64,000 bases of DNA from positions 2,914,001 to 2,978,000 of the forward strand of contig NZ_CP126604.1 of assembly GCF_008364625.2 (NCBI RefSeq), read 5' to 3'. Every line of letters starts with the position of its first letter. The stretch's first letter is position 1. Below are positions 35,801-46,191 of this stretch, one piece after another. The stretch comes from Enterobacter dykesii (lineage in GTDB: Bacteria > Pseudomonadota > Gammaproteobacteria > Enterobacterales > Enterobacteriaceae). A program made the position numbers and the translations under genes. The notes under the pieces were generated by a model that had not been told where the DNA came from, did no database searches, and saw only the letters and a list, made by a program, of their open reading frames with translations.

Positions 35801-37237
35801 CTACACCCGCCCGTAGCGATCCTGGAAGCGCACGATATCGTCTTCTTCCAGATACGAGCCGGAGCGCACCTCAATTAAGTCGAGAGGAATTTTCCCCGGG
35901 TTTTCCAGACAGTGCGTCGCCCCCAGCGGAATATAAATGGACTCGTTTTCACCCAGCAGTTTGATTTCACCGTCGATAGTGACTTTAGCGGTACCCGCAA
36001 CCACCACCCAGTGCTCGGCGCGGTGATGGTGCATCTGCACCGACAGCCCCTCGCCCGGCTTCACGGTGATGCGTTTCACCTGATAGCGGTCACCGGAATC
36101 AATGGAGTCATATTTCCCCCACGGACGGTAGACTTCGCGGTGAATATGGTGCTCGTGACGGCCATCGGCCTTGATCTGCTCCACCACTTTTTTAACGTCC
36201 TGCACGGCGTTACGGTCAGCAATCAGCACGGCGTCCTTGGTCTGGACAACCACCAGATCCTTCACCCCGACCGTGGTCACCAGGCCGGATTCGGCATAGA
36301 CGTAGCTGTTTTCCGTTTTGTGGCTAATCACATCGCCGTGGTGGACGTTACCCTCCGGGGTATGGGCGCTGATCTCCCACAGGGAGGACCAGGAGCCGAC
36401 ATCGCTCCAGCCCGCATCCATCGGTACCACGACGGCGTCCGCCGTACGTTCCATCACCGCGTAGTCAATGGACTCTTCCGGGCAGGCGAGGAACGCCTCT
36501 TCATCCACGCGGATGAAATCGAGATCCGGGTCCACCACCGCCATTGCTTTCTCGCAGGCGTGCAGAATATCCGGGCGGTATTTGCGCAGCTCTTCCAGAT
36601 AGCGTCCGGCGCGGAACAGGAACATCCCGCTGTTCCAGTAATACTCACCGCTGGCGACATACGCCTGCGCGGTTTCCAGATTCGGTTTTTCAACAAACTG
36701 CGCCACGTCAAACGCCACGCTGTCGCCTTCACCCGGCGTCACGCTGCCGCGACGGATATAGCCATAGCCGGTTTCCGGCAGATCCGGCACGATGCCGAAG
36801 GTCACCAGCTTGCCGCTCTCGGCGTAAGGGATCGCCGCACGCACCGCGTCGCGGAACGCGTCTTCCTGCTGGATAACGTGGTCTGCCGCCAGGACCAGCA
36901 TCAGCGGGTCACAGTCCGGGCTGCTGCGTTTTGCCGCCAGCGCCGCCAGGGCGATCGCAGGCGCGGTATTGCGTCCGGCAGGCTCCAGGATGATGTTTTC
37001 GGTGAGCTTATTCAGCTGGCGCAGCTGCTCGGCAACAATAAAGCGGTGCTGTTCGTTACAGATCACCACCGGGCTTTCACACTCCACGCCGTGCAGACGG
37101 TTTACCGTCGTCTGCAGCATGGTGAGATCCCCTTTCAGGCAGAGGAACTGTTTTGGATAGAGCACGCGGGACAGCGGCCACAACCGGCTACCAGAGCCAC
37201 CAGCCATCACAACCGGATACAAAGTGGTTTGACTCAT
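35801..37237 (-). CDS. cpsB: Mannose-1-phosphate guanylyltransferase, colanic acid cluster copy
   Basis: 478 residues, starting [18 protein letters not shown], close to E. coli CpsB. The N-terminal GTP-mannose pyrophosphorylase domain and C-terminal cupin (HHHRAEHW) are present. It supplies GDP-mannose to Gmd/Fcl. It is GC-rich and clearly diverged from the O-antigen manC. It starts three bases after wcaI. Confidence 0.96.
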   Translation of the reverse strand: MSQTTLYPVVMAGGSGSRLWPLSRVLYPKQFLCLKGDLTMLQTTVNRLHGVECESPVVICNEQHRFIVAEQLRQLNKLTENIILEPAGRNTAPAIALAALAAKRSSPDCDPLMLVLAADHVIQQEDAFRDAVRAAIPYAESGKLVTFGIVPDLPETGYGYIRRGSVTPGEGDSVAFDVAQFVEKPNLETAQAYVASGEYYWNSGMFLFRAGRYLEELRKYRPDILHACEKAMAVVDPDLDFIRVDEEAFLACPEESIDYAVMERTADAVVVPMDAGWSDVGSWSSLWEISAHTPEGNVHHGDVISHKTENSYVYAESGLVTTVGVKDLVVVQTKDAVLIADRNAVQDVKKVVEQIKADGRHEHHIHREVYRPWGKYDSIDSGDRYQVKRITVKPGEGLSVQMHHHRAEHWVVVAGTAKVTIDGEIKLLGENESIYIPLGATHCLENPGKIPLDLIEVRSGSYLEEDDIVRFQDRYGRV

Positions 37238-37240
37238 GAT

Positions 37241-38464
37241 TTATCCCCGTATATCTGCAATAAATTGGCTCAGCACGTTCTCTTTTTCGAGCGTGCGTTC
37301 GGCATATTCACGTGCCACCGTGTTCACTTTTGGCATAGCAAGTGCCTGCTCAATTCCGGTGACCAGCGCCGGGACCGATTCCGGCTCCACGCACACGGCA
37401 ATCCCCGGATAGCTGTCACACAGCTGGCCTAACTCTGTTTCGGCTTCTGCCGTAATCACCGCGTTACCGCCCACTGCCAGAATGTTGGTCAGCTTGGACG
37501 GCAGCACCGCGTCCGCGGCGCCGCGTTTTTGGACCACCAGATGGCAGTCGCCCATCTTCAGCAGCGCAGGCAATGCCTCGTAAGACTGAAGCGGGAAAAA
37601 TTTTACGTTGGTCAGGCCGCGTTCCCCGGCCATTTTTTCCAGCCGCGCCTTTCCACCGCCCTGCCCGACAATCACAAACGTCCAAGGATGTTCACTCAGC
37701 AGCTGGGCCGCTTCAATCACGCTCTCCAGCCCCTGCTTTTCGCCGATGTTGCCTGAGTAAAGAATGATTTTTTGATCTTCAGGCAAACCAAGCTGCGCGC
37801 GCAGGGCCTGAGCGTCTTGCTCAGTCACGTCGCGAAAACGCGCCACTTCGGACCAGTTCGGGAAGAAGATTACCTTCTCTGCCGGAACGCCCTTCTCCTG
37901 CGCCTTGTTCATCATCGAGCGCGAGATAGTCGAGACGTAATCCACGTTATGCAGGCCGCTGCGCTCAAAGGCGCTGGCGAGCTTCGCCACCTTGCCGCCT
38001 TTACTTTTGCCTGCCATCCCCAGGCCCAGCATGGCGTCAACTTCGTAATCCTGAATGTGCAACAGAGTGCGCGCACCGGAGAGTTTGCCCAGCAGACGCA
38101 TGCCCGGCGTGCAAAACAGCGTTGGCACAACGCCGATGATGCGATCCGGCTTCCAGCGACGCTGCGCCATCAGCGGGAAGAAACTGCTCAGGGCAAAGCT
38201 GCCCAGATGAAGTAACCGTTTCAGCGTTGAGGGCTGCTTAGGCACATACAGCGGGCAGCGCCAGACGGTCGCAGCGCCCTCTTCGCGACGGTAGCGCCAG
38301 CTTGAGTAGCGCTCCCCGACTTTCCACTCCGGGTAGTACGGCGGCGCGGTAATGACCCGCACGTCATGTCCCTGGCTCGCCATCCACTCGACCATCTCGC
38401 CGGTGTATTTCCCGATGCCGGTTAATTCCGGCGAGTAGTTGATTCCGTACACTAAAATTTTCAT
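37241..38464 (-). CDS. wcaI: Colanic acid fucosyltransferase-type glycosyltransferase WcaI
   Basis: GT4-type enzyme of 407 residues. N-terminus [21 protein letters not shown], then a C-terminal GT-B domain with [20 protein letters not shown]. coli WcaI has the same length and position; it is thought to add the first fucose to the glucosyl lipid. It overlaps wcaH by four bases. Confidence 0.94.
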   Translation of the reverse strand: MKILVYGINYSPELTGIGKYTGEMVEWMASQGHDVRVITAPPYYPEWKVGERYSSWRYRREEGAATVWRCPLYVPKQPSTLKRLLHLGSFALSSFFPLMAQRRWKPDRIIGVVPTLFCTPGMRLLGKLSGARTLLHIQDYEVDAMLGLGMAGKSKGGKVAKLASAFERSGLHNVDYVSTISRSMMNKAQEKGVPAEKVIFFPNWSEVARFRDVTEQDAQALRAQLGLPEDQKIILYSGNIGEKQGLESVIEAAQLLSEHPWTFVIVGQGGGKARLEKMAGERGLTNVKFFPLQSYEALPALLKMGDCHLVVQKRGAADAVLPSKLTNILAVGGNAVITAEAETELGQLCDSYPGIAVCVEPESVPALVTGIEQALAMPKVNTVAREYAERTLEKENVLSQFIADIRG

Positions 38465-38940
38465 AAGCCCGGCACTCCGGACTGACGATCTGCCAGGAAA
38501 TAGGCACGACTGTTGTCATGCACATTGTCGCTCGCCAGCAGCGCCTCTGGCGTCTGCCAGCGGTAGTCGTCATGCTGAGAATCAGGCAGACGCAGGTCTG
38601 CCTCACTCACCTTCAGGCGGAACCCCAGCACGATGTAGTGCGTGGTGAATCCGGTGCCTGAAAAGTTATCGTCATAGAAGTGCTGCCAGACCCCGTAAAA
38701 CTGGCCCGCTGCCATCGGCAGCTGCAGGCCCAGTTCCGCCAGAGTGAGACGCTCAAACGCATCGGTAAGCGTCTCATCCTTTTGCACGCGCCCGCCGGGC
38801 ACGAACCAGAAGCCCTGTGCAGGACGGTTGGTTCGTTTCCCCAGCAAGAACTCGCCGCGTTCGTTCTCCACGATCAAATCAATCGAGATGAGCGGAGTGG
38901 AACGCACTACCGTGGCAAAATCTTCCTGACTTAAAAACAT
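38461..38940 (-). CDS. wcaH: GDP-mannose mannosyl hydrolase (Nudix)
   Basis: 159 residues from the ATG at 38940, the E. coli Gmm length; 13 upstream in-frame residues overlap fcl and are not family sequence. The modified Nudix box spans [23 protein letters not shown], lacking the canonical second glutamates as expected for Gmm. It hydrolyses GDP-mannose/GDP-glucose and may tune the GDP-sugar pool for colanic acid. Confidence 0.95.
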   Translation of the reverse strand: MFLSQEDFATVVRSTPLISIDLIVENERGEFLLGKRTNRPAQGFWFVPGGRVQKDETLTDAFERLTLAELGLQLPMAAGQFYGVWQHFYDDNFSGTGFTTHYIVLGFRLKVSEADLRLPDSQHDDYRWQTPEALLASDNVHDNSRAYFLADRQSGVPGL

Positions 38941-38942
38941 CT

Positions 38943-39908
38943 TTACCCCCGGAAGCGGTGCTGGTTTTCCAGGAACCACTGGTAGGTACTGGCCAGCCCC
39001 TGCTCCAGTGACACCTCGTGATACCAGCCCAGCTGATGCAGACGGGTCACGTCCAGCAGCTTGCGCGGCGTGCCATCCGGTTTCGTCGCGTCAAACACCA
39101 CGCGGCCTTTGTAGCCCACTACCTGCGCGATGGTTTGCGCCAGCTCGCGAATGGTGCAGTCCACGCCGGTACCGACGTTGATGTGCGACAGCATCGGCTC
39201 GGTGTTCTCCTGCCACACTTCGCGATCCAGCTCCATCACGTGAATGCTGGCGGCAGCCATGTCGTCCACGTGCAGGAATTCACGCATCGGCGTACCGCTG
39301 CCCCACACCACCACGTCCGGCGCGTTCTCGGCGGTCGCCTCGTGGAAGCGGCGCAGCAGCGCCGGGATCACGTGCGAGTTGCTCGGGTGGAAGTTGTCGT
39401 GCGGTCCGTACAGGTTGGTCGGCATCACCGAACGATAGTCGCGGTTGTACTGACGGTTGTAGGACTCGCACAGCTTAATCCCGGCAATCTTGGCAATCGC
39501 GTACGGCTCGTTGGTCGCTTCCAGCGTGCCCTGCAGCAGTTCGCTCTCAGCGATCGGCTGCTTCGCCATTTTCGGATAAATACAGGACGACCCGAGGAAC
39601 AGCAGCTTATTCACGTTGTGCAGATGCGCCGCGTGAATGATGTTGCTCTCGATCATCATGTTTTCGTAGATGAAATCCGCCGGGTAGGTGTTGTTAGCGA
39701 CAATACCGCCCACCTTCGCCGCCGCCAGATACACCTGGTCAATGCGTTCGTTAGCAAAGAAGTCCTGTACCGCGCGGCTGTCGAGCAGGTTCAGCTCGTC
39801 GCGGGTGCGGACAATCACTTCCACGTCACCGCGCTGCTCCAGCTGGCGAACAATCGCGGAACCCACCATTCCGCGATGACCGGCGACAAAAATACGTTGT
39901 TTTGTCAT
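38943..39908 (-). CDS. fcl: GDP-L-fucose synthase
   Basis: Bifunctional epimerase/reductase of 321 residues converting GDP-4-keto-6-deoxymannose to GDP-L-fucose with NADPH. SDR motifs: GHRGMVGSA at the N-terminus, SSCIYP and the YAIAK catalytic pair. Also called wcaG. It lies 2 bases after gmd. Confidence 0.97.
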   Translation of the reverse strand: MTKQRIFVAGHRGMVGSAIVRQLEQRGDVEVIVRTRDELNLLDSRAVQDFFANERIDQVYLAAAKVGGIVANNTYPADFIYENMMIESNIIHAAHLHNVNKLLFLGSSCIYPKMAKQPIAESELLQGTLEATNEPYAIAKIAGIKLCESYNRQYNRDYRSVMPTNLYGPHDNFHPSNSHVIPALLRRFHEATAENAPDVVVWGSGTPMREFLHVDDMAAASIHVMELDREVWQENTEPMLSHINVGTGVDCTIRELAQTIAQVVGYKGRVVFDATKPDGTPRKLLDVTRLHQLGWYHEVSLEQGLASTYQWFLENQHRFRG

Positions 39909-39910
39909 TC

Positions 39911-41032
39911 TCAGGACTCCAGCGCGATGGCAACCTCGTAGCCATGAGACTTGAGCAGGGAGTGTTTTTTCGCTGCTTCAAGATCTTTAGCTACCATCTC
40001 GGAAACCATTTCCTGCAGAGTGATTTCTGGTTTCCAGCCCAGCTTCTCGTGCGCTTTGGTTGGGTCGCCCAGCAGGGTTTCCACTTCAGCAGGACGGAAG
40101 TAGCGCGGGTCAACCTGGACAATCACGTCGCCTGGCTTCACGCCCGGAGCGTCATGGCCGGTCACGGAAACCACGATACCTTTCTCTTCCACGCCGGTAC
40201 CTTCGAAGCGCAGTTTGATGCCCAGCTGTGCCGCGGCCATTTCAACGAACTGACGTACGGAGTACTGCACGCCGGTCGCAATCACGAAGTCTTCTGGCTG
40301 TTCCTGCTGCAGCATCATCCACTGCATTTTCACGTAGTCTTTGGCATGGCCCCAGTCACGCAGGGAATCCATGTTGCCGAGGTGCAGGCAAGATTCCAGA
40401 CCCTGCGCGATGTTGGCGATGGCGCGGGTGATTTTGCGGGTCACGAAGGTTTCGCCGCGACGCGGAGATTCGTGGTTGAACAGGATGCCGTTACAGGCGT
40501 ACATGCCGTAGGATTCACGGTAGTTCACGGTGATCCAGTAGGCGTACAGTTTTGCTACCGCATACGGAGAGCGCGGGTAGAACGGCGTGGTCTCTTTCTG
40601 TGGGATTTCCTGCACCAGGCCGTACAGCTCGGAGGTAGATGCCTGGTAGAAGCGAGTTTTCTTCTCAAGGCCGAGGAAGCGAATCGCTTCCAGCAGACGC
40701 AGCGTACCCATGGCATCAACGTCGGCGGTGTATTCCGGGGATTCGAAGGAGACCGCTACGTGGCTCATCGCGCCCAGGTTGTAGACTTCATCCGGCTGTA
40801 CTTCCTGCAGGATACGGGTCAGGTTGGAGGTATCGGTCAGGTCGCCGTAGTGCAGGTGGAATTTCGGGTTCGCCGCGTGAGGATCCTGATAAATATGATC
40901 CACACGTTCGGTGTTGAAAGAAGACGCACGACGTTTAATACCGTGTACTTCATACCCTTTTTCCAGCAGGAACTCTGCCAGGTAAGAACCATCCTGCCCG
41001 GTAACGCCGGTGATGAGAGCGACTTTAGACAT
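39911..41032 (-). CDS. gmd: GDP-mannose 4,6-dehydratase
   Basis: 373 residues; N-terminal [12 protein letters not shown], catalytic T/S region QASTSELYG and YAVAK. It makes GDP-4-keto-6-deoxymannose, feeding Fcl. Length and sequence match E. coli Gmd. The product could also serve O-antigen sugars such as D-rhamnose, but no matching reductase is seen in the rfb block. Confidence 0.97.
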   Translation of the reverse strand: MSKVALITGVTGQDGSYLAEFLLEKGYEVHGIKRRASSFNTERVDHIYQDPHAANPKFHLHYGDLTDTSNLTRILQEVQPDEVYNLGAMSHVAVSFESPEYTADVDAMGTLRLLEAIRFLGLEKKTRFYQASTSELYGLVQEIPQKETTPFYPRSPYAVAKLYAYWITVNYRESYGMYACNGILFNHESPRRGETFVTRKITRAIANIAQGLESCLHLGNMDSLRDWGHAKDYVKMQWMMLQQEQPEDFVIATGVQYSVRQFVEMAAAQLGIKLRFEGTGVEEKGIVVSVTGHDAPGVKPGDVIVQVDPRYFRPAEVETLLGDPTKAHEKLGWKPEITLQEMVSEMVAKDLEAAKKHSLLKSHGYEVAIALES

Positions 41033-41056
41033 GTTTATATTCCTCTACTTATGAAT

Positions 41057-41605
41057 TTAATCAGTTTCAACGCGTTCGCGTATCACCACTGCGGGGTTGC
41101 CACGGCAAATTTTATTTGCCGGTAGCGATTTAAAAACGCTGCTGCGGGCACCGACTACCGTGCCATCGCCAACAGAAACACCCGGTGCAACAAAAACATC
41201 CGTTGCCAGCCAGCATTTTTCGCCAATCACAACAGGCGAAGCGGTAATATCAAAATGCTGACTCATAAAGTCGTGGCTGCCGGTGCACAAATAACATTTC
41301 TGTGAAACCACCGAATTTGCGCCAATCGTAATTTCGCCAAGGGTATATAACACCGCGTCATCCCCAACCCATGCGTAATCCCCCAGCGTTAATTTCCACG
41401 GATAGGTAATTTTCACAGAAGGTCGGATGACTACGTTTTTTCCGATTTTTGCGCCAAACAGGCGCAATAAAAAAGCTCGCCAGCGGTACATTATTTGCGG
41501 GGACCAGGCAAATAATGTTGCCTGAACGGCCCACCACAGCTGTACCTTAATACCGTTCCCGCCCCGAAAACCTTTCGGCACTGAGAAACCTTTTAAATCC
41601 TGCAT
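41057..41605 (-). CDS. wcaF: Colanic acid acetyltransferase WcaF
   Basis: 182 residues with left-handed beta-helix hexapeptide repeats (IGKNVVIRPSVKITYP, VSVGDGTVVGARSSV) and the short catalytic segment GSHDF. It is one of the two O-acetyltransferases of the colanic acid cluster. Position between gmd and wcaE is as in E. coli. Confidence 0.94.
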   Translation of the reverse strand: MQDLKGFSVPKGFRGGNGIKVQLWWAVQATLFAWSPQIMYRWRAFLLRLFGAKIGKNVVIRPSVKITYPWKLTLGDYAWVGDDAVLYTLGEITIGANSVVSQKCYLCTGSHDFMSQHFDITASPVVIGEKCWLATDVFVAPGVSVGDGTVVGARSSVFKSLPANKICRGNPAVVIRERVETD

Positions 41606-41620
41606 TGCGTTTCCTTATAT

Positions 41621-42367
41621 TCAGGCTTTGTTATATAAGGTTTTCGTTTTGCCTGTGGTACGCAGGCGTAATAAATAAGACAATTCCGCCCAGAACCCCG
41701 GCACGCGTAATATTTTACGCTGTACGTTTTTGGCATCCTGGCACAATTCCAGATTATTAGACGTTGACACGCCGCCCATGGAGAATTCAGACACCAGCCC
41801 TTTAATTCGACGGAACGGGTAACCTGATTTATACAGGCTGGCTGCCAGCGCATAATCGGAAGACACTTTATACTGCAAATCGTAAGGCTGTTTTTTCAGA
41901 CCCTTTACCGGGAAGAAAATGGCCTGATGGCTGGCCGGCAGGCTGTGGTAGATATACCAGCCTGGCTTCGCGCTGCGGCACACTTTATGTCCGTCGCCAA
42001 AATCGAGCAGCGCATCGCCAATATACATGGCGTCCTCTTTCTGGCGAGCCAGCTGACGGGCAAACAGCGCCACGTCTTCATGGAAAATATCGCCCGAGTT
42101 CAGGAAGATGGCATAACGGCCTTGCGCCATGCTGATGCCTTTATTCATCGCATCGTAGATGCCTTTATCTTTCTCGCTGATGTAGCGTAAGTTGAACTCA
42201 CCGTTGAGTTTTTCCAGAAACTCCGCCGTGCCATCGTTCGAGCCGCCGTCGACCACAATCCACTCAAAGGTGAGGCTTGGATCGCGCGCCAGGTTGCGCA
42301 GCGAGCGCCAGGTTTTTACCACCCCTTCGTAATTACGAAATGCGACAGTAATGACGCTAAGAAACAT
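41621..42367 (-). CDS. wcaE: Colanic acid glycosyltransferase WcaE
   Basis: GT2 family enzyme of 248 residues, [16 protein letters not shown] at the start and [12 protein letters not shown] in the nucleotide-binding part; the DXD-like region is FLNSGDIFH. It transfers one sugar of the repeat unit in the cytoplasm. The coding sequence is somewhat AT-richer towards the end, as usual in this cluster. Confidence 0.93.
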   Translation of the reverse strand: MFLSVITVAFRNYEGVVKTWRSLRNLARDPSLTFEWIVVDGGSNDGTAEFLEKLNGEFNLRYISEKDKGIYDAMNKGISMAQGRYAIFLNSGDIFHEDVALFARQLARQKEDAMYIGDALLDFGDGHKVCRSAKPGWYIYHSLPASHQAIFFPVKGLKKQPYDLQYKVSSDYALAASLYKSGYPFRRIKGLVSEFSMGGVSTSNNLELCQDAKNVQRKILRVPGFWAELSYLLRLRTTGKTKTLYNKA

Positions 42368-42383
42368 AAATCACCTCATTTCG

Positions 42384-43604
42384 TCATACGTTCGTAATAT
42401 TAAGCGCCTTGCGCAGAATAAACGGACAGACAATCAAGAAAGCATATTCCGGGCTAAATATTGACCCGGTAAAAAACAGCGACACCGGAGTAAACAGATA
42501 AAGCTGAACGCGAAAGTTCTGGTTATCACCAAACGCGTTAATCATCATTTTGAAAACTTTAAACAGATACCACAGGGTCAACAGTACGGCGAACCACGAA
42601 AAATAAATAATTAACAGATACAGACCATTGTCTATGGTTTTACCGACATCCGCACCGTTAAAGATTCCGAATGATGCAACATATTCGTAAAGTGAGCCGA
42701 ATCTTACTACCCCATCAATATGGGTTAAGGAATAACCCACCATTACCAGTGGCCCAATGATGCGATAATAGGACGAAGACCCTTCCGTTCCCAAATCACC
42801 CAGACGTTCTGAGATGTACGGGAAGGCAAATATCACGCCTACCATAAATACCGTCAGGGAGATAATCGCCAGCGGCAGTTTTTTCTTAATCGCATCTTTG
42901 TTCAGGTACTGAAACGCCCATTCCAGCAGGTAAAACAGGATAAATGTCATTACCCCTGAGAACGATCCAGACAGAACAATTCCTGCAAGAATCATAGCAT
43001 CGGTCTTAGGCGTTTTGATACCAAACTGTTTGATGCTGAGCCAAATTGAGATTAACGCCAGAGCGAAAAACGCCGGTTCAAAATAGAGGGCTGTGGTACG
43101 TTTCCCGCCAAACTTGATGAAGTTCAATACATAGCTGTTACTGTAAATGAGATATTTCGAAATTATCTCCATCAGGCTGCTGCCGCCGGTGAGAATAATT
43201 TGCGCCATCTCCAGCGCGGCAAGCATAACAATTAACGCAACGGCAATATAAAAGAACCTAAGGATTTTCCGATAATTGTGCGGAGAAATAGTTTTAAACC
43301 GAATACTCCAGACCATACCGATAATAATGACAATATAAACAAACAGCATGGTCGACGTGACGTATTTACTCGCATCCAGCGACTGGCCAAAGATGTAGTT
43401 AAACAGCGTCAGGCCCGTGCCCAGCCCTAGGGCAATCATCAGCTTCTTGAGGTTGATTTTATCGACATACAGCAGAAGCAGAACGGGCAGGAAGGTTACG
43501 ATGGTTATCGGGAAGCTTTCGCCGAGCTGGGCAATTTTGACGTTGACCAGCAGGTAGATCAGCGGCAGCAGCAGATAACTACAGATTCTGATAGAACGAG
43601 ACAT
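42384..43604 (-). CDS. wcaD: Colanic acid polymerase WcaD
   Basis: 406 residues from the ATG at 43604; a longer reading runs backwards inside wcaC and encodes an Arg-rich non-family sequence. It is highly hydrophobic with roughly ten membrane helices, the putative Wzy of colanic acid. The start lies 26 bases inside wcaC. E. coli WcaD has 405 residues. Confidence 0.94.
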   Translation of the reverse strand: MSRSIRICSYLLLPLIYLLVNVKIAQLGESFPITIVTFLPVLLLLYVDKINLKKLMIALGLGTGLTLFNYIFGQSLDASKYVTSTMLFVYIVIIIGMVWSIRFKTISPHNYRKILRFFYIAVALIVMLAALEMAQIILTGGSSLMEIISKYLIYSNSYVLNFIKFGGKRTTALYFEPAFFALALISIWLSIKQFGIKTPKTDAMILAGIVLSGSFSGVMTFILFYLLEWAFQYLNKDAIKKKLPLAIISLTVFMVGVIFAFPYISERLGDLGTEGSSSYYRIIGPLVMVGYSLTHIDGVVRFGSLYEYVASFGIFNGADVGKTIDNGLYLLIIYFSWFAVLLTLWYLFKVFKMMINAFGDNQNFRVQLYLFTPVSLFFTGSIFSPEYAFLIVCPFILRKALNITNV

Positions 43605-44796
43605 ATTCCTCCAGCATCTGTTGTCCACTGTAGGCCTTGCGGCTGCGGTTGCGGAACGATTCCAGGTCCGTGCCAAAAACGATCTCAGCGATCTGCGCCT
43701 TCGGCAGCTGTACCAGCGGCAGGACCTCCTGCTCCGTGAAGGTTTTCCCGCCGGACTTTTCCAGCACTTCGCGCGCCGCATCGCTGTGGGTGGCGATCAC
43801 CGGCACGCCGATAGAGAGCGCTTCGCAGAGGATCAGCGGGTAGTTATCCACGCGGGAGCTGAACACCAGCGCGTCCATTTCATTCAGCGCACTCATCAAC
43901 TTGCGCTTGTCGGTCTCAAACCCGTGGTTCACCACGTTGGTCCCTTCGAACGGCGAAAACTTGCCGAAGGTGTGAAGCTCTATCTTGTCACCCAGCGCCA
44001 TCATGTCGCGCACCAGCTGCTGGTTGGTTTTACCGTCGTAACGCAGGTCATGCGCAACAATAGCGATTTTCGGTTTGCCCGCGGTTTCGGCCACCGGGGT
44101 CAGCTCGGCAAGAATGGCTTCCGTCGCTACGTCGATGCCGTTGTTGATAATCTGACAGCGCCCTGCCCCGTACAGGCTGTTGAAGGCATCGGCCACGTGC
44201 TGGCTCGGGGAGATGAACGTACAGCCGAGCGAGAGCATGTCGCGGAACAGCTGACGTTTTCCGGCCACCAGCTGATGCGCGCGATCCACCTTCACCGGCG
44301 GGTAGTTGCCTAACGTCGGGCACTTCTGGCAGTTATCTTTCCAGCCTTCGCAGCCGTCGGTAAACGCGCAGCGTCCGGTCACGCTCCAGTGATCGTGCAG
44401 CGTCCAGACAAAGCGGGTGTCGGGCTTGTGGGCCTGCACCTTCTGGCAAAACGCCACTACCTCTTCCAGATTCAGCCAGTAGCTGTGCAGCACGTGAAAA
44501 TGCAGCACAACCGGGCCCGCGGTGCGGGTAACCGTGCGGTACAGCGTGTTCAGGTTGCCAAACAGGTCGCGGTTAAACAGACGGAACAGCGCAATGTTGG
44601 CAATGGAGGTCAGACGCGGCGTGTGCTTGTGCACCTGCGGGAAATTATCGTGGCTGACGCTTTTCTTGCCGCCTTTGCCGTAGCCGTAAATAAAACGCGA
44701 CTGAAGTCCTTTTTGCAGCGCGCGCTGGTGCAGATCCAGGGCCACGCCTGCCGCTCCGCCTTCTGCGAGGCGTACGTTAAATTGCAGAATGTTCAT
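43579..44796 (-). CDS. wcaC: Colanic acid glycosyltransferase WcaC
   Basis: GT4-type enzyme of 405 residues, MNILQFNVRLAEGGAAGVALDLHQ at the N-terminus, a cysteine-rich loop (CAFTDGCEGWKDNCQKCP) and a C-terminal GT-B domain with SLILCEALSIG-like EX7E region (YPLILCEAL). It overlaps wcaB by four bases and wcaD by 26. Confidence 0.94.
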   Translation of the reverse strand: MNILQFNVRLAEGGAAGVALDLHQRALQKGLQSRFIYGYGKGGKKSVSHDNFPQVHKHTPRLTSIANIALFRLFNRDLFGNLNTLYRTVTRTAGPVVLHFHVLHSYWLNLEEVVAFCQKVQAHKPDTRFVWTLHDHWSVTGRCAFTDGCEGWKDNCQKCPTLGNYPPVKVDRAHQLVAGKRQLFRDMLSLGCTFISPSQHVADAFNSLYGAGRCQIINNGIDVATEAILAELTPVAETAGKPKIAIVAHDLRYDGKTNQQLVRDMMALGDKIELHTFGKFSPFEGTNVVNHGFETDKRKLMSALNEMDALVFSSRVDNYPLILCEALSIGVPVIATHSDAAREVLEKSGGKTFTEQEVLPLVQLPKAQIAEIVFGTDLESFRNRSRKAYSGQQMLEEYVSFYQNL

Positions 44797-45284
44797 TTAA
44801 TCACCTTCACGCGGGCTTTTTCTCCCACCACCAGCGCGTTATCCGGAATGCTGTCCAGCACCACGCTGCCAGCACCAATCGTGACGTTGTTACCAATCGT
44901 GATGTCACCGATGATTACCACGTTCGCCCCCAGCTCGACGTTGTTGCCGATGACCGGGCAGGCCAGGCTGTCAGGCCCGCGGTTGCCAATGGTGACCGCA
45001 TGACGAATGGTGAAATCATCCCCGGCGACCACAAACTTGTTGATCACCACCGCATAGCCGTGGTGGATGGTAAAGCGGCGGCCAATGGTGGCAGCGGCCT
45101 GAATTTCATAGCCAAAAAAGCATTCGGTAATGATGCGGTACAGCACCAGCACGGGCGCCGCCCAGATATTGTTCAGCACGTTTTTCTTACGCCACACCGA
45201 GCAAAAGTGCGCGATGCGGTACGCCAGAACCATGCAGCACGGACGCAGGCTCCAGCTGTTAGCGCGGCAATCTTCCAGAAACAT
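44793..45284 (-). CDS. wcaB: Colanic acid acetyltransferase WcaB
   Basis: 163 residues of the serine acetyltransferase-like hexapeptide family: IGRRFTIHHGYAVVIN, DFTIRHAVTIGNRG and repeated IGDITIGNNVTIGAGSV. It O-acetylates colanic acid. It is coupled to wcaA by a TAATG overlap and to wcaC by ATGA. Confidence 0.94.
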   Translation of the reverse strand: MFLEDCRANSWSLRPCCMVLAYRIAHFCSVWRKKNVLNNIWAAPVLVLYRIITECFFGYEIQAAATIGRRFTIHHGYAVVINKFVVAGDDFTIRHAVTIGNRGPDSLACPVIGNNVELGANVVIIGDITIGNNVTIGAGSVVLDSIPDNALVVGEKARVKVIK

Positions 45285-46126
45285 TATTTCCCCCGAAGTC
45301 CATCAGCCAGGCGCTTGCCGTTACGCACGGACAGCAGCGTCAGCAGCGTGCGCCAGTTCATGCGCTTATTGCGGATCTGATAGAGGGTAAAGAGCTGATA
45401 TTTACGGCTGGCACGGTCAAACTTGTCCTTGTGCTTGCGGTAAAAATGGAAGTAGCCGGAGAACTTCTTCGGCGAGGAGGTGATTTGCATCTCCCCGTGG
45501 TTGATGTGCAGGATCTGCGTAGCCTCTTCCACTTTCCACGGCTCGCCGTATTCCACCACCATGCGCAGGAAGATATCGTAATCCTGCGCGGCCTTGAGTT
45601 CGGTATCGAACAGGCACTCTTTGAAACGCCACGCCCAGGTGAAGACCTGGTTACCAATAATGTTGCGCTTGTAGAACAGGCGGCGAGAGTAGGGTGATTT
45701 CGGATAGAGCGGCAGACTGGCTGGCTGCGAGTAGACCTCGCCCTGGCAGACATAGTCGTTGGCGTAAAGGAAAGCGTGCGTGACCAACTGCTCTTTATGC
45801 GACAGGAAGATAGACAGGCGGTTCGGCGTCCATTCGTCATCGTCGTCAATTCCGGTCAGATACTGCCCTTTGGCCTGCATAATCGCCTGATTACGCACCG
45901 CACACGCGCCGGAGTTGATGGCGTTGTGGGTATAGACCACCCGCGGGTCGTTGAGGTCAGTCACAAACTTTTGCAGCTGTTCATACGAGGAAGAGCAGTC
46001 ATCAACAATGATCAGCTCCCAGTTATCGTAATCCTGTCGCAGGACCGACTTGATTGCGCGGATCGCCAGCTGCTGACGATTCCATGTCGGCATATAGATT
46101 GAAACTAAAGGGCGTTGTGTGGTCAT
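45284..46126 (-). CDS. wcaA: Colanic acid glycosyltransferase WcaA
   Basis: GT2 family enzyme of 280 residues from the ATG at 46126 (MTTQRPLVSIYMPTWNR), with LIIVDDCSSS and the acidic TGIDDDDEWTP motif. A longer in-frame start would run into the palindrome upstream. It is the first glycosyltransferase of the cluster after wzc. Confidence 0.95.
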   Translation of the reverse strand: MTTQRPLVSIYMPTWNRQQLAIRAIKSVLRQDYDNWELIIVDDCSSSYEQLQKFVTDLNDPRVVYTHNAINSGACAVRNQAIMQAKGQYLTGIDDDDEWTPNRLSIFLSHKEQLVTHAFLYANDYVCQGEVYSQPASLPLYPKSPYSRRLFYKRNIIGNQVFTWAWRFKECLFDTELKAAQDYDIFLRMVVEYGEPWKVEEATQILHINHGEMQITSSPKKFSGYFHFYRKHKDKFDRASRKYQLFTLYQIRNKRMNWRTLLTLLSVRNGKRLADGLRGK

Positions 46127-46140
46127 GGTCTTCCCCTTAT

Positions 46141-46185
46141 CCCTCACCCCGCCCCTCTCCCGGAGGGAGAGGGTTAGGGTGAGGG
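46141..46185. repeat. Large palindrome between wzc and wcaA
   Basis: CCCTCACCCC...CCCTCTCCC is followed by GGGAGAGGG...TAGGGTGAGGG, forming a strong stem of about 20 pairs in the 65-base gap. On the minus strand a few A/C-rich bases rather than a T run follow. It may reduce read-through from wza-wzb-wzc into the wca genes. Related sequences occur at 52267 and 61538. Confidence 0.8.
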
Positions 46186-46191
46186 GGATTT

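Noticed and set aside
35912..37432. 506-codon open frame opposite cpsB
   Set aside because: Antisense shadow of cpsB in a GC-rich region; no recognisable domain and no ribosome site.
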